From positions 1-17,519 of the forward strand of contig JAPXRI010000044.1 in assembly GCA_033813635.1 (NCBI GenBank): 17,519 bases of DNA, read 5' to 3'. The DNA comes from JAPXRI01 sp033813635 (GTDB taxonomy: Bacteria > Bacillota > Clostridia > Oscillospirales > QAMX01). A program made the translations under genes and the position numbers. This document shows, one piece after another, positions 6,027-12,639 of this stretch. How positions within the stretch are numbered: the stretch's first letter is position 1; each line of letters starts with the position of its first letter. Under the pieces are notes generated by a model, which was given only the letters and a program-made list of their open reading frames with translations, did no database searches and was not told the DNA's origin.

Positions 6027-6725
6027 TTATTTCTTCTCCGAAGAGAGGTATTTCACCGTGTTCTCGACGGATGTCTTGATGCGATCGGACTGGGGCTCGC
6101 CCGCGTAGCGGTAATCGAAGCTTTTCGTGAAGTCGGCCAGATCTCCGCGGAGCGCGTCATGGTATTTTTTTGTCAGACCGACCGAGATCTGCGCAAAATC
6201 GAAAAGCTCCTTTTTGCCGAGCCCGCGCCGCGCCGCGGTTAAGAGCTCGGCCAGGTGGGGAAGGCAGAAGCCCTCCTGCTCCCCGAAGAGCCTTTGAAAT
6301 TCCGGGTCGCTTTTCCACATGAAGACGATGTTCGAGAGGTAGTTTCCCATATCGTCCGCGATACGGGAGCAGACAAAGCAGCTGCGCACGGCCTCGGCCG
6401 CCGAGACGGCGACCTTCTCGGGGTCGTAGCCTCTGCCGAGAAAACCTTTAGCGGAGGTGAAAACGTTCCTTTCAAGCTCGTCCATATGGCTTTCGAGCAT
6501 CAGAGCCACCGGAAGCCTCGCGTTTATCCTCAGCATCTCCGCGAAATGCTCCCTGCAAAAGCCCTTTTTGTTGCTCTCGATGCGCACGTCCGGCTCCATC
6601 ATGGCGGAACCCGTGATATAATCCAGCGCTTTTTTGCGTGAAATCGCGTACAGCCGGCAGAGCGGACAGCCGGAGCGCTCGCCGAAGCTCTCGTTGATCG
6701 GAATCGTGTAGATTTTTTCCCTCAA
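6027..6725 (-). CDS. DUF6062 family protein with duplicated CxxC/CxxH motifs
   Basis: The 232-residue product matches the DUF6062 family as I remember it (N-terminus EKIYTIPINESF, AMMEPDVRIESNKKGFCREHF). It contains two copies of a CxxC...CxxH set: Cys20/Cys23 with Cys57/His60, and Cys116/Cys119 with Cys154/His157. That suggests two zinc- or metal-binding modules from an internal duplication. No signal peptide or membrane helix is seen. The start is TTG at 6725. It aligns the N-terminus with the family, AGAGG lies about 10 nt upstream, and the next in-frame Met (residue 42) would remove the first CxxC. Function is unknown. It is divergent from the DNA glycosylase gene at 6799 with overlapping promoters. 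Confidence 0.85.
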   Translation of the reverse strand: MREKIYTIPINESFGERSGCPLCRLYAISRKKALDYITGSAMMEPDVRIESNKKGFCREHFAEMLRINARLPVALMLESHMDELERNVFTSAKGFLGRGYDPEKVAVSAAEAVRSCFVCSRIADDMGNYLSNIVFMWKSDPEFQRLFGEQEGFCLPHLAELLTAARRGLGKKELFDFAQISVGLTKKYHDALRGDLADFTKSFDYRYAGEPQSDRIKTSVENTVKYLSSEKK

Positions 6726-6730
6726 TGCGC

Positions 6731-6759
6731 TTGCACCTCTTCCGGTTAATTGATATAAT
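6731..6759 (+). promoter_or_regulatory. Promoter of the OGG-type glycosylase gene
   Basis: TTGCAC (6731-6736) and TATAAT (6754-6759) are spaced by 17 nt on the + strand. The -10 box shares bases with the -10 box of the divergent DUF6062 promoter. Confidence 0.72.
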
Positions 6760-6786
6760 TATACATCGGATTTATATTCTTTGCAA
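6758..6786 (-). promoter_or_regulatory. Promoter of the DUF6062 gene, overlapping the divergent promoter
   Basis: On the - strand TTGCAA (6781-6786) and TATAAT (6758-6763) are spaced by 17 nt. The two -10 boxes share bases 6758-6759, so two RNA polymerases could not open both promoters at once. Confidence 0.75.
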
Positions 6787-6798
6787 ACAGAGCCGGAT

Positions 6799-7629
6799 AT
6801 GATTGAGATTTACGAAAATAAAACAATACTGACCGGTGAACACGCGTTTTCACCGGAACAGACATTTCAGTGCGGGCAGTGCTTTCGTTTCGACAGATGC
6901 GAAGGCGGCTCTTTTTTCGGCATTGCCGGGGGAAGAGGAATAACGGTTTCCCGGTGCGAAGAGAGCACGGTACTGCTCTGTAAAAAAGAGGATTTTGAAC
7001 GCTTCTGGAGGAATTATTTCGACCTTGACCGGGATTACGCGGCGATCCCCGGCCGTATCCGTGGCGACAGGTTCCTAGAAACCGCCGCCGGGTTTGGCAG
7101 CGGGATCAGGATATTGAGACAGGAACCCTGGGAGACGCTCTGCTCGTTCATCATTTCGCAGTGCAATAATATCCCGCGGATAAAGGGGATTATCCGGCGG
7201 CTCTGCGCGCTTTACGGGGAGAAAACCGACTGCGGAAAGCGCTTTCCGGAGCCGGAGAGGCTCGCCGGCATGCGGCCGGAGGACCTTTCGCCGCTTCGGG
7301 CCGGATACCGCGCGCCGTACCTGATTGCGGCCGCCGAGGCCGTTGCGTCCGGGCGGCTCGATTTGGAAGCGTTGAAAAGCGGGGACATACCGACGGACGA
7401 GGTGAGAAAAGAGCTGATGCGTCTGCCGGGGGTCGGCCGGAAGGTGGCAGACTGCGTGATGCTCTACGGCTTTTCGAGGACGGAGGCGTTTCCGGTGGAC
7501 GTGTGGATGAAGCGCGCGCTGAAAACAATCTACCCCGGCGGATTTGACGCGGAGGCGTACGGGGAGTACGCCGGGATCATTCAGCAGTACATATTTTACT
7601 ATGCGAGGGAGCACGGCGGCCGGTTCTAA
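6799..7629 (+). CDS. ogg: 8-oxoguanine DNA glycosylase / AP lyase, OGG1 type
   Basis: The 276-residue product has an OGG1-type N-terminal domain (FSPEQTFQCGQCFRF) and then the HhH-GPD fold. The helix-hairpin-helix is at about 208-222 (LPGVGRKVADC) with the Schiff-base Lys215. Asp234 in FPVDVWM matches the catalytic Asp. WETLCSFIISQCNNIPRIKG (111-130) matches the conserved SFIxSxNNNIxRI segment of OGG1. It should excise 8-oxoguanine opposite C and nick the abasic site. A Clostridium acetobutylicum relative is known, so OGG1-type enzymes are expected in Clostridia. ATG 6799 is preferred over TTG 6781, which has no ribosome binding site and sits near the predicted transcript start, but the site before 6799 is also weak. 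The GH2 gene follows 50 nt downstream and may be co-transcribed. Confidence 0.92.
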   Translation: MIEIYENKTILTGEHAFSPEQTFQCGQCFRFDRCEGGSFFGIAGGRGITVSRCEESTVLLCKKEDFERFWRNYFDLDRDYAAIPGRIRGDRFLETAAGFGSGIRILRQEPWETLCSFIISQCNNIPRIKGIIRRLCALYGEKTDCGKRFPEPERLAGMRPEDLSPLRAGYRAPYLIAAAEAVASGRLDLEALKSGDIPTDEVRKELMRLPGVGRKVADCVMLYGFSRTEAFPVDVWMKRALKTIYPGGFDAEAYGEYAGIIQQYIFYYAREHGGRF

Positions 7630-7679
7630 AGCGTCTGTCTCCGTGATTTTTATATTTTTTGATAAGGGGTGCTTTCAGT

Positions 7680-9401
7680 ATGGCAATTCCGCGTACGGAA
7701 TACCCGCGCCCGCAGCTGCGGCGGGAGGACTGGCTAAATCTGAACGGGGTCTGGGAGTTTGAGTTTGATTTCGGCATCAGCGGCAGACAGCGGGAGCTTT
7801 TTAAGGCCGAGCATCTCGGCGAAAAAATAACGGTGCCCTTTTGCCCGGAGAGCAAGCTTTCCGGGATAGAGCACAAGGACTTCATACCCTGTGTCTGGTA
7901 CAGGCGCGAGCTTGAGCTGCCGAAGGCCTGGGAGAGCGGGAGGGTCATCCTCCATTTCGGCGCGGTCGACTACTGCGCCGAGGTTTACGTCAACGGCGAG
8001 AGCGTCGGGAAGCATTTCGGCGGGTATGTCTCGTTTTCGTTCGACATTACCCGCAAGCTTAAATCCGGGATAAACGTGATCACCGTCTGCGCGGAGGACG
8101 ACCTGCGCAGCGGGGACCAGCCCAGGGGCAAGCAGTGCGAGGATTACCATTCGCGCGGCTGCAGCTACACGCGCACCACGGGTATCTGGCAGACTGTCTG
8201 GGCAGAGCACGTGCCCGATGTCTACATTAAGGGCGTCTCCATCACGCCGGACGTAAAAAACGAAAAGGTCGACATCTGCGTAAAGCTCGGCGGAAGCCTG
8301 AACGCGGGGGGATATACAATCGAGGCAAGGTCTTCCTACGAGGGGAGGCCGACCGGCTCCGCCGCGGTGAAGGCAGGCTGGAACGGCACGGCGCTGGCGC
8401 TCCCGCTTTCCGAGCTCCGGCTCTGGGAGCCGGGCCACGGCAGGCTCTACGACCTGGAGCTTACGCTGAAAAAGGACGGCGTTGAGATTGACGCCGTTTA
8501 CAGCTATTTCGGAATGCGCAGCGTTGACATTACCGACAACATGATAACAATAAACGGAAAGCCTGTTTTCCAGCGGCTGATTCTCGACCAGGGCTTCTAC
8601 CCGGACGGAATCTATACGGCTCCCAGCGACGACGAGCTGAAAAACGACATTCTGCGTGCGATGGCGATGGGCTTCAACGGCGCGAGGCTGCATCAGAAAA
8701 TATTCGAGCCGAGGTACCTTTACTGGGCGGACAAGCTCGGCTACCTCTGCTGGGGCGAGCACGCCAACTGGGGTCTGGACCTGTCGAGACCGTCGGCGCT
8801 TCTGAATTTCCTGCCCGAGTGGACGGAGGCTGTGGAGCGGGATTACAGCCACCCGTCGATTATCGGCTGGTGCCCGTTCAACGAGACAAAGAAAAACCAG
8901 GAGCCGAGAATCCTGCAGGCCGTATACGAGGTGACAAAACGCCTCGACCCGACGCGCCCAGTGATCGACACCAGCGGCTATTTCCATGTGCAGACGGATG
9001 TTTACGACTCGCACGATTATACGCAAGAACCCTCCGATCTGGCGGCGAACTACGAGGCTTACGCCGCCGGCGGGATACCGTTCATCAACGCAAACGACCC
9101 CGCAACGTATACCGGGGACAGACCGTTTTTCGTCAGCGAGTTCGGCGGTATATGGTGGGCCCCTGGCAGACCCGGCTGGGGCTACGGCAAGGCGCCGAAG
9201 ACGGAGGAGGAGTTCATCGCGCGCTACCGAGGGCTGGTCACAACCCTTATACAAAACCCGAAGATGTGCGCATTCTGCTATACGCAGCTGACGGACGTGG
9301 AGCAGGAGGTCAACGGTCTGTATACCTACGAGCGCACGCCGAAGTTCGAACCGAAGGTGATCGCGGAGATCACGTCGCAGAAGGCCGCAATCGAGAAATA
9401 G
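7680..9401 (+). CDS. Glycoside hydrolase family 2 enzyme (beta-galactosidase/beta-glucuronidase-like)
   Basis: The 573-residue product has the GH2 order: a jelly-roll sugar-binding domain (about 1-178, with RPQLRREDWLNLNGVWEF and WYRRELELP), an immunoglobulin-like domain (about 180-280) and a TIM barrel (about 285-573). The acid/base is predicted as Glu402 in WCPFNETKK and the nucleophile as Glu487 in FFVSEFGGIWW. It is short for the family: there is no C-terminal beta-sandwich set as in LacZ. No signal peptide is seen, so it is cytosolic. ATG 7680 is preferred over the in-frame TTG at 7659 because AAGGGG (7664-7669) lies between them, 10 nt before the ATG. No promoter is evident in the 50-nt gap after the OGG gene. 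The substrate (galactoside, glucuronide, mannoside) cannot be assigned. Confidence 0.92.
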   Translation: MAIPRTEYPRPQLRREDWLNLNGVWEFEFDFGISGRQRELFKAEHLGEKITVPFCPESKLSGIEHKDFIPCVWYRRELELPKAWESGRVILHFGAVDYCAEVYVNGESVGKHFGGYVSFSFDITRKLKSGINVITVCAEDDLRSGDQPRGKQCEDYHSRGCSYTRTTGIWQTVWAEHVPDVYIKGVSITPDVKNEKVDICVKLGGSLNAGGYTIEARSSYEGRPTGSAAVKAGWNGTALALPLSELRLWEPGHGRLYDLELTLKKDGVEIDAVYSYFGMRSVDITDNMITINGKPVFQRLILDQGFYPDGIYTAPSDDELKNDILRAMAMGFNGARLHQKIFEPRYLYWADKLGYLCWGEHANWGLDLSRPSALLNFLPEWTEAVERDYSHPSIIGWCPFNETKKNQEPRILQAVYEVTKRLDPTRPVIDTSGYFHVQTDVYDSHDYTQEPSDLAANYEAYAAGGIPFINANDPATYTGDRPFFVSEFGGIWWAPGRPGWGYGKAPKTEEEFIARYRGLVTTLIQNPKMCAFCYTQLTDVEQEVNGLYTYERTPKFEPKVIAEITSQKAAIEK

Positions 9402-9412
9402 AATAAATTATG

Positions 9413-9460
9413 AAAGCTCTCCGGAGCGCGCGGATATCTCAGCGCGCCGGAGAGCTTTTT
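9413..9460 (+). terminator. Terminator of the GH2 gene
   Basis: A 12-bp stem (9413-9424 with 9447-9458), extended by GC-rich inner pairing, ends in a T-run to 9460. Confidence 0.92.
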
Positions 9461-9464
9461 GCAG

Positions 9465-9492
9465 TTGACATAAAACTGGCGTGTGGTATAAT
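9465..9492 (+). promoter_or_regulatory. Promoter of the small ORF / ABC-2 exporter operon
   Basis: Consensus TTGACA (9465-9470) and TATAAT (9487-9492) with 16-nt spacing, beginning five bases after the preceding terminator's T-run. Confidence 0.88.
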
Positions 9493-9521
9493 TAGTTATA
9501 TAAGTAATACAAGATACGCTT

Positions 9522-9710
9522 TTGCTGCTAGCCGATACGGAGAGGGGCATCGCGATAGAGAGATTCGGAGTCTTCAACAAAATCGCCGACGCTATCTTCG
9601 ACGGAAGAGCCAGGGAGCTGTACCCCGACGCAGCCGAGGAGGAGAGCGTTTACTTCGCAAAAGAGATAAAAAAGCTGGATAAAGACCTGGAAGACGAGTC
9701 CGAAAGGTGA
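9522..9710 (+). CDS. Small acidic hypothetical protein, start uncertain
   Basis: The open frame from TTG 9522 encodes 62 residues. The conserved-looking part is IERFGVFNKIADAIFDGRARELYPDAAEEESVYFAKEIKKLDKD, an acidic, helical, soluble sequence without Cys or membrane segments. TTG 9522 lacks a good ribosome binding site. The best site, GGAGAGGGG (9539-9547), points to a non-standard ATA at 9555, 7 nt downstream and in frame. It is the first gene after a consensus promoter and lies 36 nt before the ABC ATPase, so it is probably in the same operon. I do not recognise the family. It may be an accessory or leader protein of the exporter, or a chance frame. Confidence 0.45.
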   Translation: MLLADTERGIAIERFGVFNKIADAIFDGRARELYPDAAEEESVYFAKEIKKLDKDLEDESER

Positions 9711-9746
9711 TACTTTTCCGACGAGAGAAAGGGATGGCCACATAAA

Positions 9747-10481
9747 ATGACCGCGATATCGGCTATTGACCTGACAAAAAAATATAAAAACAAAACAGCC
9801 GTGAACGCGCTTAATATGTCGTTAGAGCAGGGTGAGCTTTTCGCGCTGCTGGGGGTGAACGGGGCGGGGAAATCCACGACGATCAAGATGCTATCGTGCT
9901 TAACCAAGCCTACCTCGGGCGACGCGATTTTGCTGGGGGACAGCGTGGTGAAAGACCCGGCGAGAGTAAAAAACCATATCAGCGTTTCGCCGCAGGAGAC
10001 GGCGATTGCCCCGAATCTGACGGTAAAGGAAAATCTTGAGCTGATAGCGGGGATTTACGGGAGTGGCAGAAGGCTTTGCGAGAAAAAAGCGGAGGAAATG
10101 ATCGAGTCGTTTGGCATGTCGGATATCGCGCGTTCGAGGGCGAAAAAACTGTCCGGCGGCTGGCAGAGGTGTCTCGGCATCGCGATGGCGCTGATTCCGG
10201 AGCCGTCGATATTGTTTCTTGACGAACCGACACTCGGCCTCGACGTGCTTGCGCGGCGCGGGCTCTGGAAGCTAATCGAGCAGCTCAAGGGCCGCGTCAC
10301 AATGATTATGACCACCCATTACCTCGAGGAGGCCGAAGTGCTTTCGGACAGAATCGGCATTATGACTCACGGCGAGCTGAAGGCTGTCGGAACGGCGCAG
10401 GAGCTTATAAAAAGAGCAAACGCCGATGATTTTGAGGACGCGTTTATCTATTTTGCCGGAGAGGAGGGCAAGGTACAGTGA
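9747..10481 (+). CDS. ABC-2 type exporter, ATP-binding protein
   Basis: The 244-residue product is a complete ABC ATPase. It has Walker A GVNGAGKST (36-44), Q-loop Gln83, signature LSGGW (135-139, with Trp in place of the usual Gln), Walker B ILFLDEP (155-161) and H-loop His191 (TTHYLEE). The TTHYLEEAEVLSDRIGIM segment is typical of DrrA/CcmA-like ABC-2 exporters. It would energise export of a drug, lipid or peptide with the permease encoded next. An AAAGGGA site lies upstream of ATG 9747. Its stop overlaps the permease start as GTGA, so the two are translationally coupled. Confidence 0.93.
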   Translation: MTAISAIDLTKKYKNKTAVNALNMSLEQGELFALLGVNGAGKSTTIKMLSCLTKPTSGDAILLGDSVVKDPARVKNHISVSPQETAIAPNLTVKENLELIAGIYGSGRRLCEKKAEEMIESFGMSDIARSRAKKLSGGWQRCLGIAMALIPEPSILFLDEPTLGLDVLARRGLWKLIEQLKGRVTMIMTTHYLEEAEVLSDRIGIMTHGELKAVGTAQELIKRANADDFEDAFIYFAGEEGKVQ

Positions 10482-11215
10482 AAATGCTTGCGTTTTCGTC
10501 CCGGAACGCAAAGGAGATTGTAAGGGATCCGATCAATCTTGCGTTCGGGCTGGGGTTTCCCATTGTGATTTTGCTGCTGCTCTCCGCGATCGAATCGAGA
10601 GTCCCGGTCGAGCTGTATACGCCTGACAAGCTGGCGCCGGGCATTGCGGTTTTCAGCCTCTCGTTTGTATCGCTGTTTTCGGGAATGCTGATTGCGAAGG
10701 ACAGGACCAGCGCGTATATGCTGCGCCTGTTCGCCTCTCCGCTGACGGCGGCGGATTTCATTTTCGGCTACACGCTGCCGCTGCTGCCGATGGCGCTCGG
10801 GCAGATAATTGTCTGCTTCGCAGCGGCGTTTATTCTGGGACTGCGGATAAGCGCCGGCGCGCTGGTGTCCGTTCTCGTCCTAATTCCCGCGGCGGTGCTC
10901 TTCATCGCGATAGGACTCCTCTGCGGCAGCCTGTTCACCGACAGGCAGGTGGGAGGCGTCTGCGGCGCGCTTTTAACAAACCTCAGCGCCTGGCTTTCCG
11001 GCACATGGTTCGACGTCGGCCTTGTCGGCGGCGCGTTCCTAAAAGTAGCCGAAGCGCTGCCGTTCATTCATGCGGTAAACGCCGGCAGGGCAGCGCTTAA
11101 CGGGAATTACTCCGCCGTATTTCCGGACCTGTGGTGGGTGATCGGGTACGCCGCGGTTCTGACCGCCGCCGCGGTTTGGGTCTTTACGCGGAAAATGAAC
11201 AGCGACAACATATAG
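10478..11215 (+). CDS. ABC-2 type exporter, permease protein
   Basis: The 245-residue product has about six hydrophobic segments (near 22-40, 55-72, 92-120, 127-150, 160-180 and 220-238) and the overall look of an ABC-2 membrane protein, including MLRLFASPLTAADFIFGY in the cytosolic loop region. GTG 10478 overlaps the ATPase stop by four bases, with GGAGGG (10463-10468) upstream. An ATG at 10484 is the alternative start. It forms a transporter with the product of 9747-10481. The substrate is unknown. A terminator follows at 11231. Confidence 0.88.
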   Translation: MKMLAFSSRNAKEIVRDPINLAFGLGFPIVILLLLSAIESRVPVELYTPDKLAPGIAVFSLSFVSLFSGMLIAKDRTSAYMLRLFASPLTAADFIFGYTLPLLPMALGQIIVCFAAAFILGLRISAGALVSVLVLIPAAVLFIAIGLLCGSLFTDRQVGGVCGALLTNLSAWLSGTWFDVGLVGGAFLKVAEALPFIHAVNAGRAALNGNYSAVFPDLWWVIGYAAVLTAAAVWVFTRKMNSDNI

Positions 11216-11230
11216 TAAAAGTAATTAATG

Positions 11231-11265
11231 GAAAAAGCCCCCGAATCTGCTTTCGGGGACTTTTA
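11231..11265. terminator. Bidirectional terminator between ABC permease and fur-family gene
   Basis: An AAAAAGCCCCCGAA / TTCGGGGACTTTT hairpin with one mismatch has A and T runs on the two sides, and lies between convergent genes. Confidence 0.82.
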
Positions 11266-11311
11266 TTGTAAACGGATGTAGACTCTCGGCGCGGCTCCTC
11301 CCGGCCTATCG

Positions 11312-11758
11312 TCAGCCGTTTCCGCCGTCCGTCTTGCCTTTTTTCCTGCATTTTGGGCAGTAGCCGTAAACATCGAGCCGGTGGCCGGCGATTTCATAAT
11401 CCGTCTGGCTTGCGAGCCTGGCCTCGTAGGCCTCGAGAGGGCAGTGGTCTATCGCCAGAATTTTTTTGCAGCCGAGGCAGACAAGGTAATGGCGGTGTTT
11501 GTTTGTGTTGAACTCAAAAAGCGCCCTGCTGTCGCCGGTGATGCCGAGTTTTATGATCAGGCCTTTATCGGCCATCGTCTCCAACGTCCGGTATACCGTC
11601 GACAGGTTGACGTTTATTCCGTTCCCGGAGAGCTCGGTGTACACCTGCTCCGCCGCAAGCGGCCGGCCGCTCCGCTCCAGTACCTCAAGGACTGCGCAGC
11701 GCTGCTTTGTGGATTTAAGCCCGGTCTGCTTTATAAGGTTGTCATATTGAACTCCCAT
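11312..11758 (-). CDS. Fur-family metalloregulator (Fur/Zur/PerR type, subclass unresolved)
   Basis: The 148-residue product has a winged-helix DNA-binding domain (about 1-85, with the family signature NLSTVYRTLETM at 51-62) and a C-terminal dimerisation domain. Structural zinc cysteines are Cys94/Cys97 and Cys134/Cys137. Sensing-site candidates are Glu82, His88, His90, Asp104 and His105. Compared with PerR, the Asp in the hinge is replaced by Glu82 and the N-terminal His ligand appears absent (RPLAAEQVY region), so classic peroxide sensing is doubtful and Zur- or Fur-like sensing is as likely. GAGGTG lies 5-6 nt upstream of ATG 11758. It has its own promoter inside the gap to the CBM9-like gene. 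Its regulated genes are not obvious here. Confidence 0.9.
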   Translation of the reverse strand: MGVQYDNLIKQTGLKSTKQRCAVLEVLERSGRPLAAEQVYTELSGNGINVNLSTVYRTLETMADKGLIIKLGITGDSRALFEFNTNKHRHYLVCLGCKKILAIDHCPLEAYEARLASQTDYEIAGHRLDVYGYCPKCRKKGKTDGGNG

Positions 11759-11783
11759 TTCGCACCTCGTCCGGGCAGATATC

Positions 11784-11802
11784 GCTTAAGACGTTTCTAA
11801 GC
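11784..11802. promoter_or_regulatory. Candidate autoregulatory operator of the Fur-family gene
   Basis: GCTTA (11784-11788) and TAAGC (11798-11802) form an interrupted 19-bp dyad between the -10 box and the start codon, at roughly +4 to +22 of the predicted transcript. Fur-family proteins bind interrupted dyads of about this size and often control themselves. The pattern is seen, but the role is inferred. Confidence 0.35.
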
Positions 11803-11812
11803 CACCGATACT

Positions 11813-11841
11813 AATATAGCACAAAAAAGGATTTTTTACAA
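11813..11841 (-). promoter_or_regulatory. Promoter of the Fur-family gene
   Basis: On the - strand TTGTAA (11836-11841) and TATATT (11813-11818) are spaced by 17 nt. Confidence 0.7.
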
Positions 11842-11851
11842 TGATTCCGGC

Positions 11852-12487
11852 TTACAGGATGATTTCGCCGAAGCATTCCGGACGGTGGAAGTTCGGAGAG
11901 GGCCAGATCACCGGCGACCAGGAAAGGTAATGGGGAATGGGGCATAAATCCCCGCATTTATAGAAATTTCCGGTGATTTTCATGCCCGGAACCGGGTTGA
12001 AATCGGGAAAATAGCGTTTTATATACGAAAACGGGATGAAAAAGCGAACGCTCCAAAACAGGCGCTTTTCGTCCGCTGGGACGCGGGTGAGGCGCATCCT
12101 GAAATCGGCGGCACAATAGCCCTCCGGCTGGCCGTCGATTTCGCCGTTATGGACGCCGCAGAGCATCGCCGAGAGCGAGTTGTTTTCAAAGTTGAGATAG
12201 GAAAGCCCTTTTTCCGGCATCGGATTGACGAAGAATTCAAGACAGGAGTCCTCCCAGACGCGGCCGTCGAACTCGTTGACGGTCGCTCTGATATTTTGAT
12301 ACGGCTCTATGGTCGACAGCCCGACCCAGATTCCGCCCGTAACGTAGTCCGGGCTTACAATCCCGCGGGAGTCGGGTAGGTAGCTCCCGCCCCAGGGCAG
12401 GGTCGCTATGCTGACAAAATTACCATTTTGCAGCAATTGGTCAAATTCCTTTTCAGATGTAACAGCGGTACCTTTATAGCAATTCAT
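11852..12487 (-). CDS. Carbohydrate-binding family 9-like (CBM9-like) protein, stand-alone
   Basis: The 211-residue product carries CBM9-like/DOMON-type landmarks: VWEDSCLEFFVNP (78-89), YLNFENN (97-103), FRMRLTR (129-135), WSVRFFIPFSYI (145-156) and GNFYKCGDLCPIPHYLSWSPV (173-193). It is one beta-sandwich domain with no fused enzyme and no signal peptide, so it is a cytosolic binding or unrecognised catalytic protein. ATG 12487 is chosen because GGGAGG lies 9 nt upstream. The longer frame to 12523 would place that site inside the gene. It has its own promoter, divergent from the dockerin operon, and the fur-family gene follows on the same strand with a separate promoter. Confidence 0.8.
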   Translation of the reverse strand: MNCYKGTAVTSEKEFDQLLQNGNFVSIATLPWGGSYLPDSRGIVSPDYVTGGIWVGLSTIEPYQNIRATVNEFDGRVWEDSCLEFFVNPMPEKGLSYLNFENNSLSAMLCGVHNGEIDGQPEGYCAADFRMRLTRVPADEKRLFWSVRFFIPFSYIKRYFPDFNPVPGMKITGNFYKCGDLCPIPHYLSWSPVIWPSPNFHRPECFGEIIL

Positions 12488-12528
12488 AATCGGCTTCCTC
12501 CCGGCGTTTTTAAATTTTTCCAATTGAT

Positions 12529-12557
12529 ATTATACGAAATCCGGGACCGTTATTCAA
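12529..12557 (-). promoter_or_regulatory. Promoter of the CBM9-like gene
   Basis: On the - strand TTGAAT (12552-12557) and TATAAT (12529-12534) are spaced by 17 nt. Confidence 0.82.
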
Positions 12558-12561
12558 TAGC

Positions 12562-12598
12562 TTTACAAAGAGGAGCGTATGATGTATAATTCTATAAT
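12562..12598 (+). promoter_or_regulatory. Promoter of the dockerin/cohesin operon with tandem -10 boxes
   Basis: TTTACA (12562-12567) and TATAAT (12585-12590) are spaced by 17 nt. A second TATAAT sits at 12593-12598. The -35 box is only 4 nt from the -35 of the divergent CBM9-like promoter (12552-12557), so the two promoters are back to back. Confidence 0.8.
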
Positions 12599-12639
12599 GA
12601 GAGGATATTTAAGTGCGTGTCCGGAGGTGAGCCGTCGGC

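Noticed and set aside
7734..9254. 506-codon open frame on the - strand
   Set aside because: It lies inside the GH2 gene, which has catalytic motifs and a ribosome binding site. The antisense frame shows no domain and reflects GC-rich codon use.
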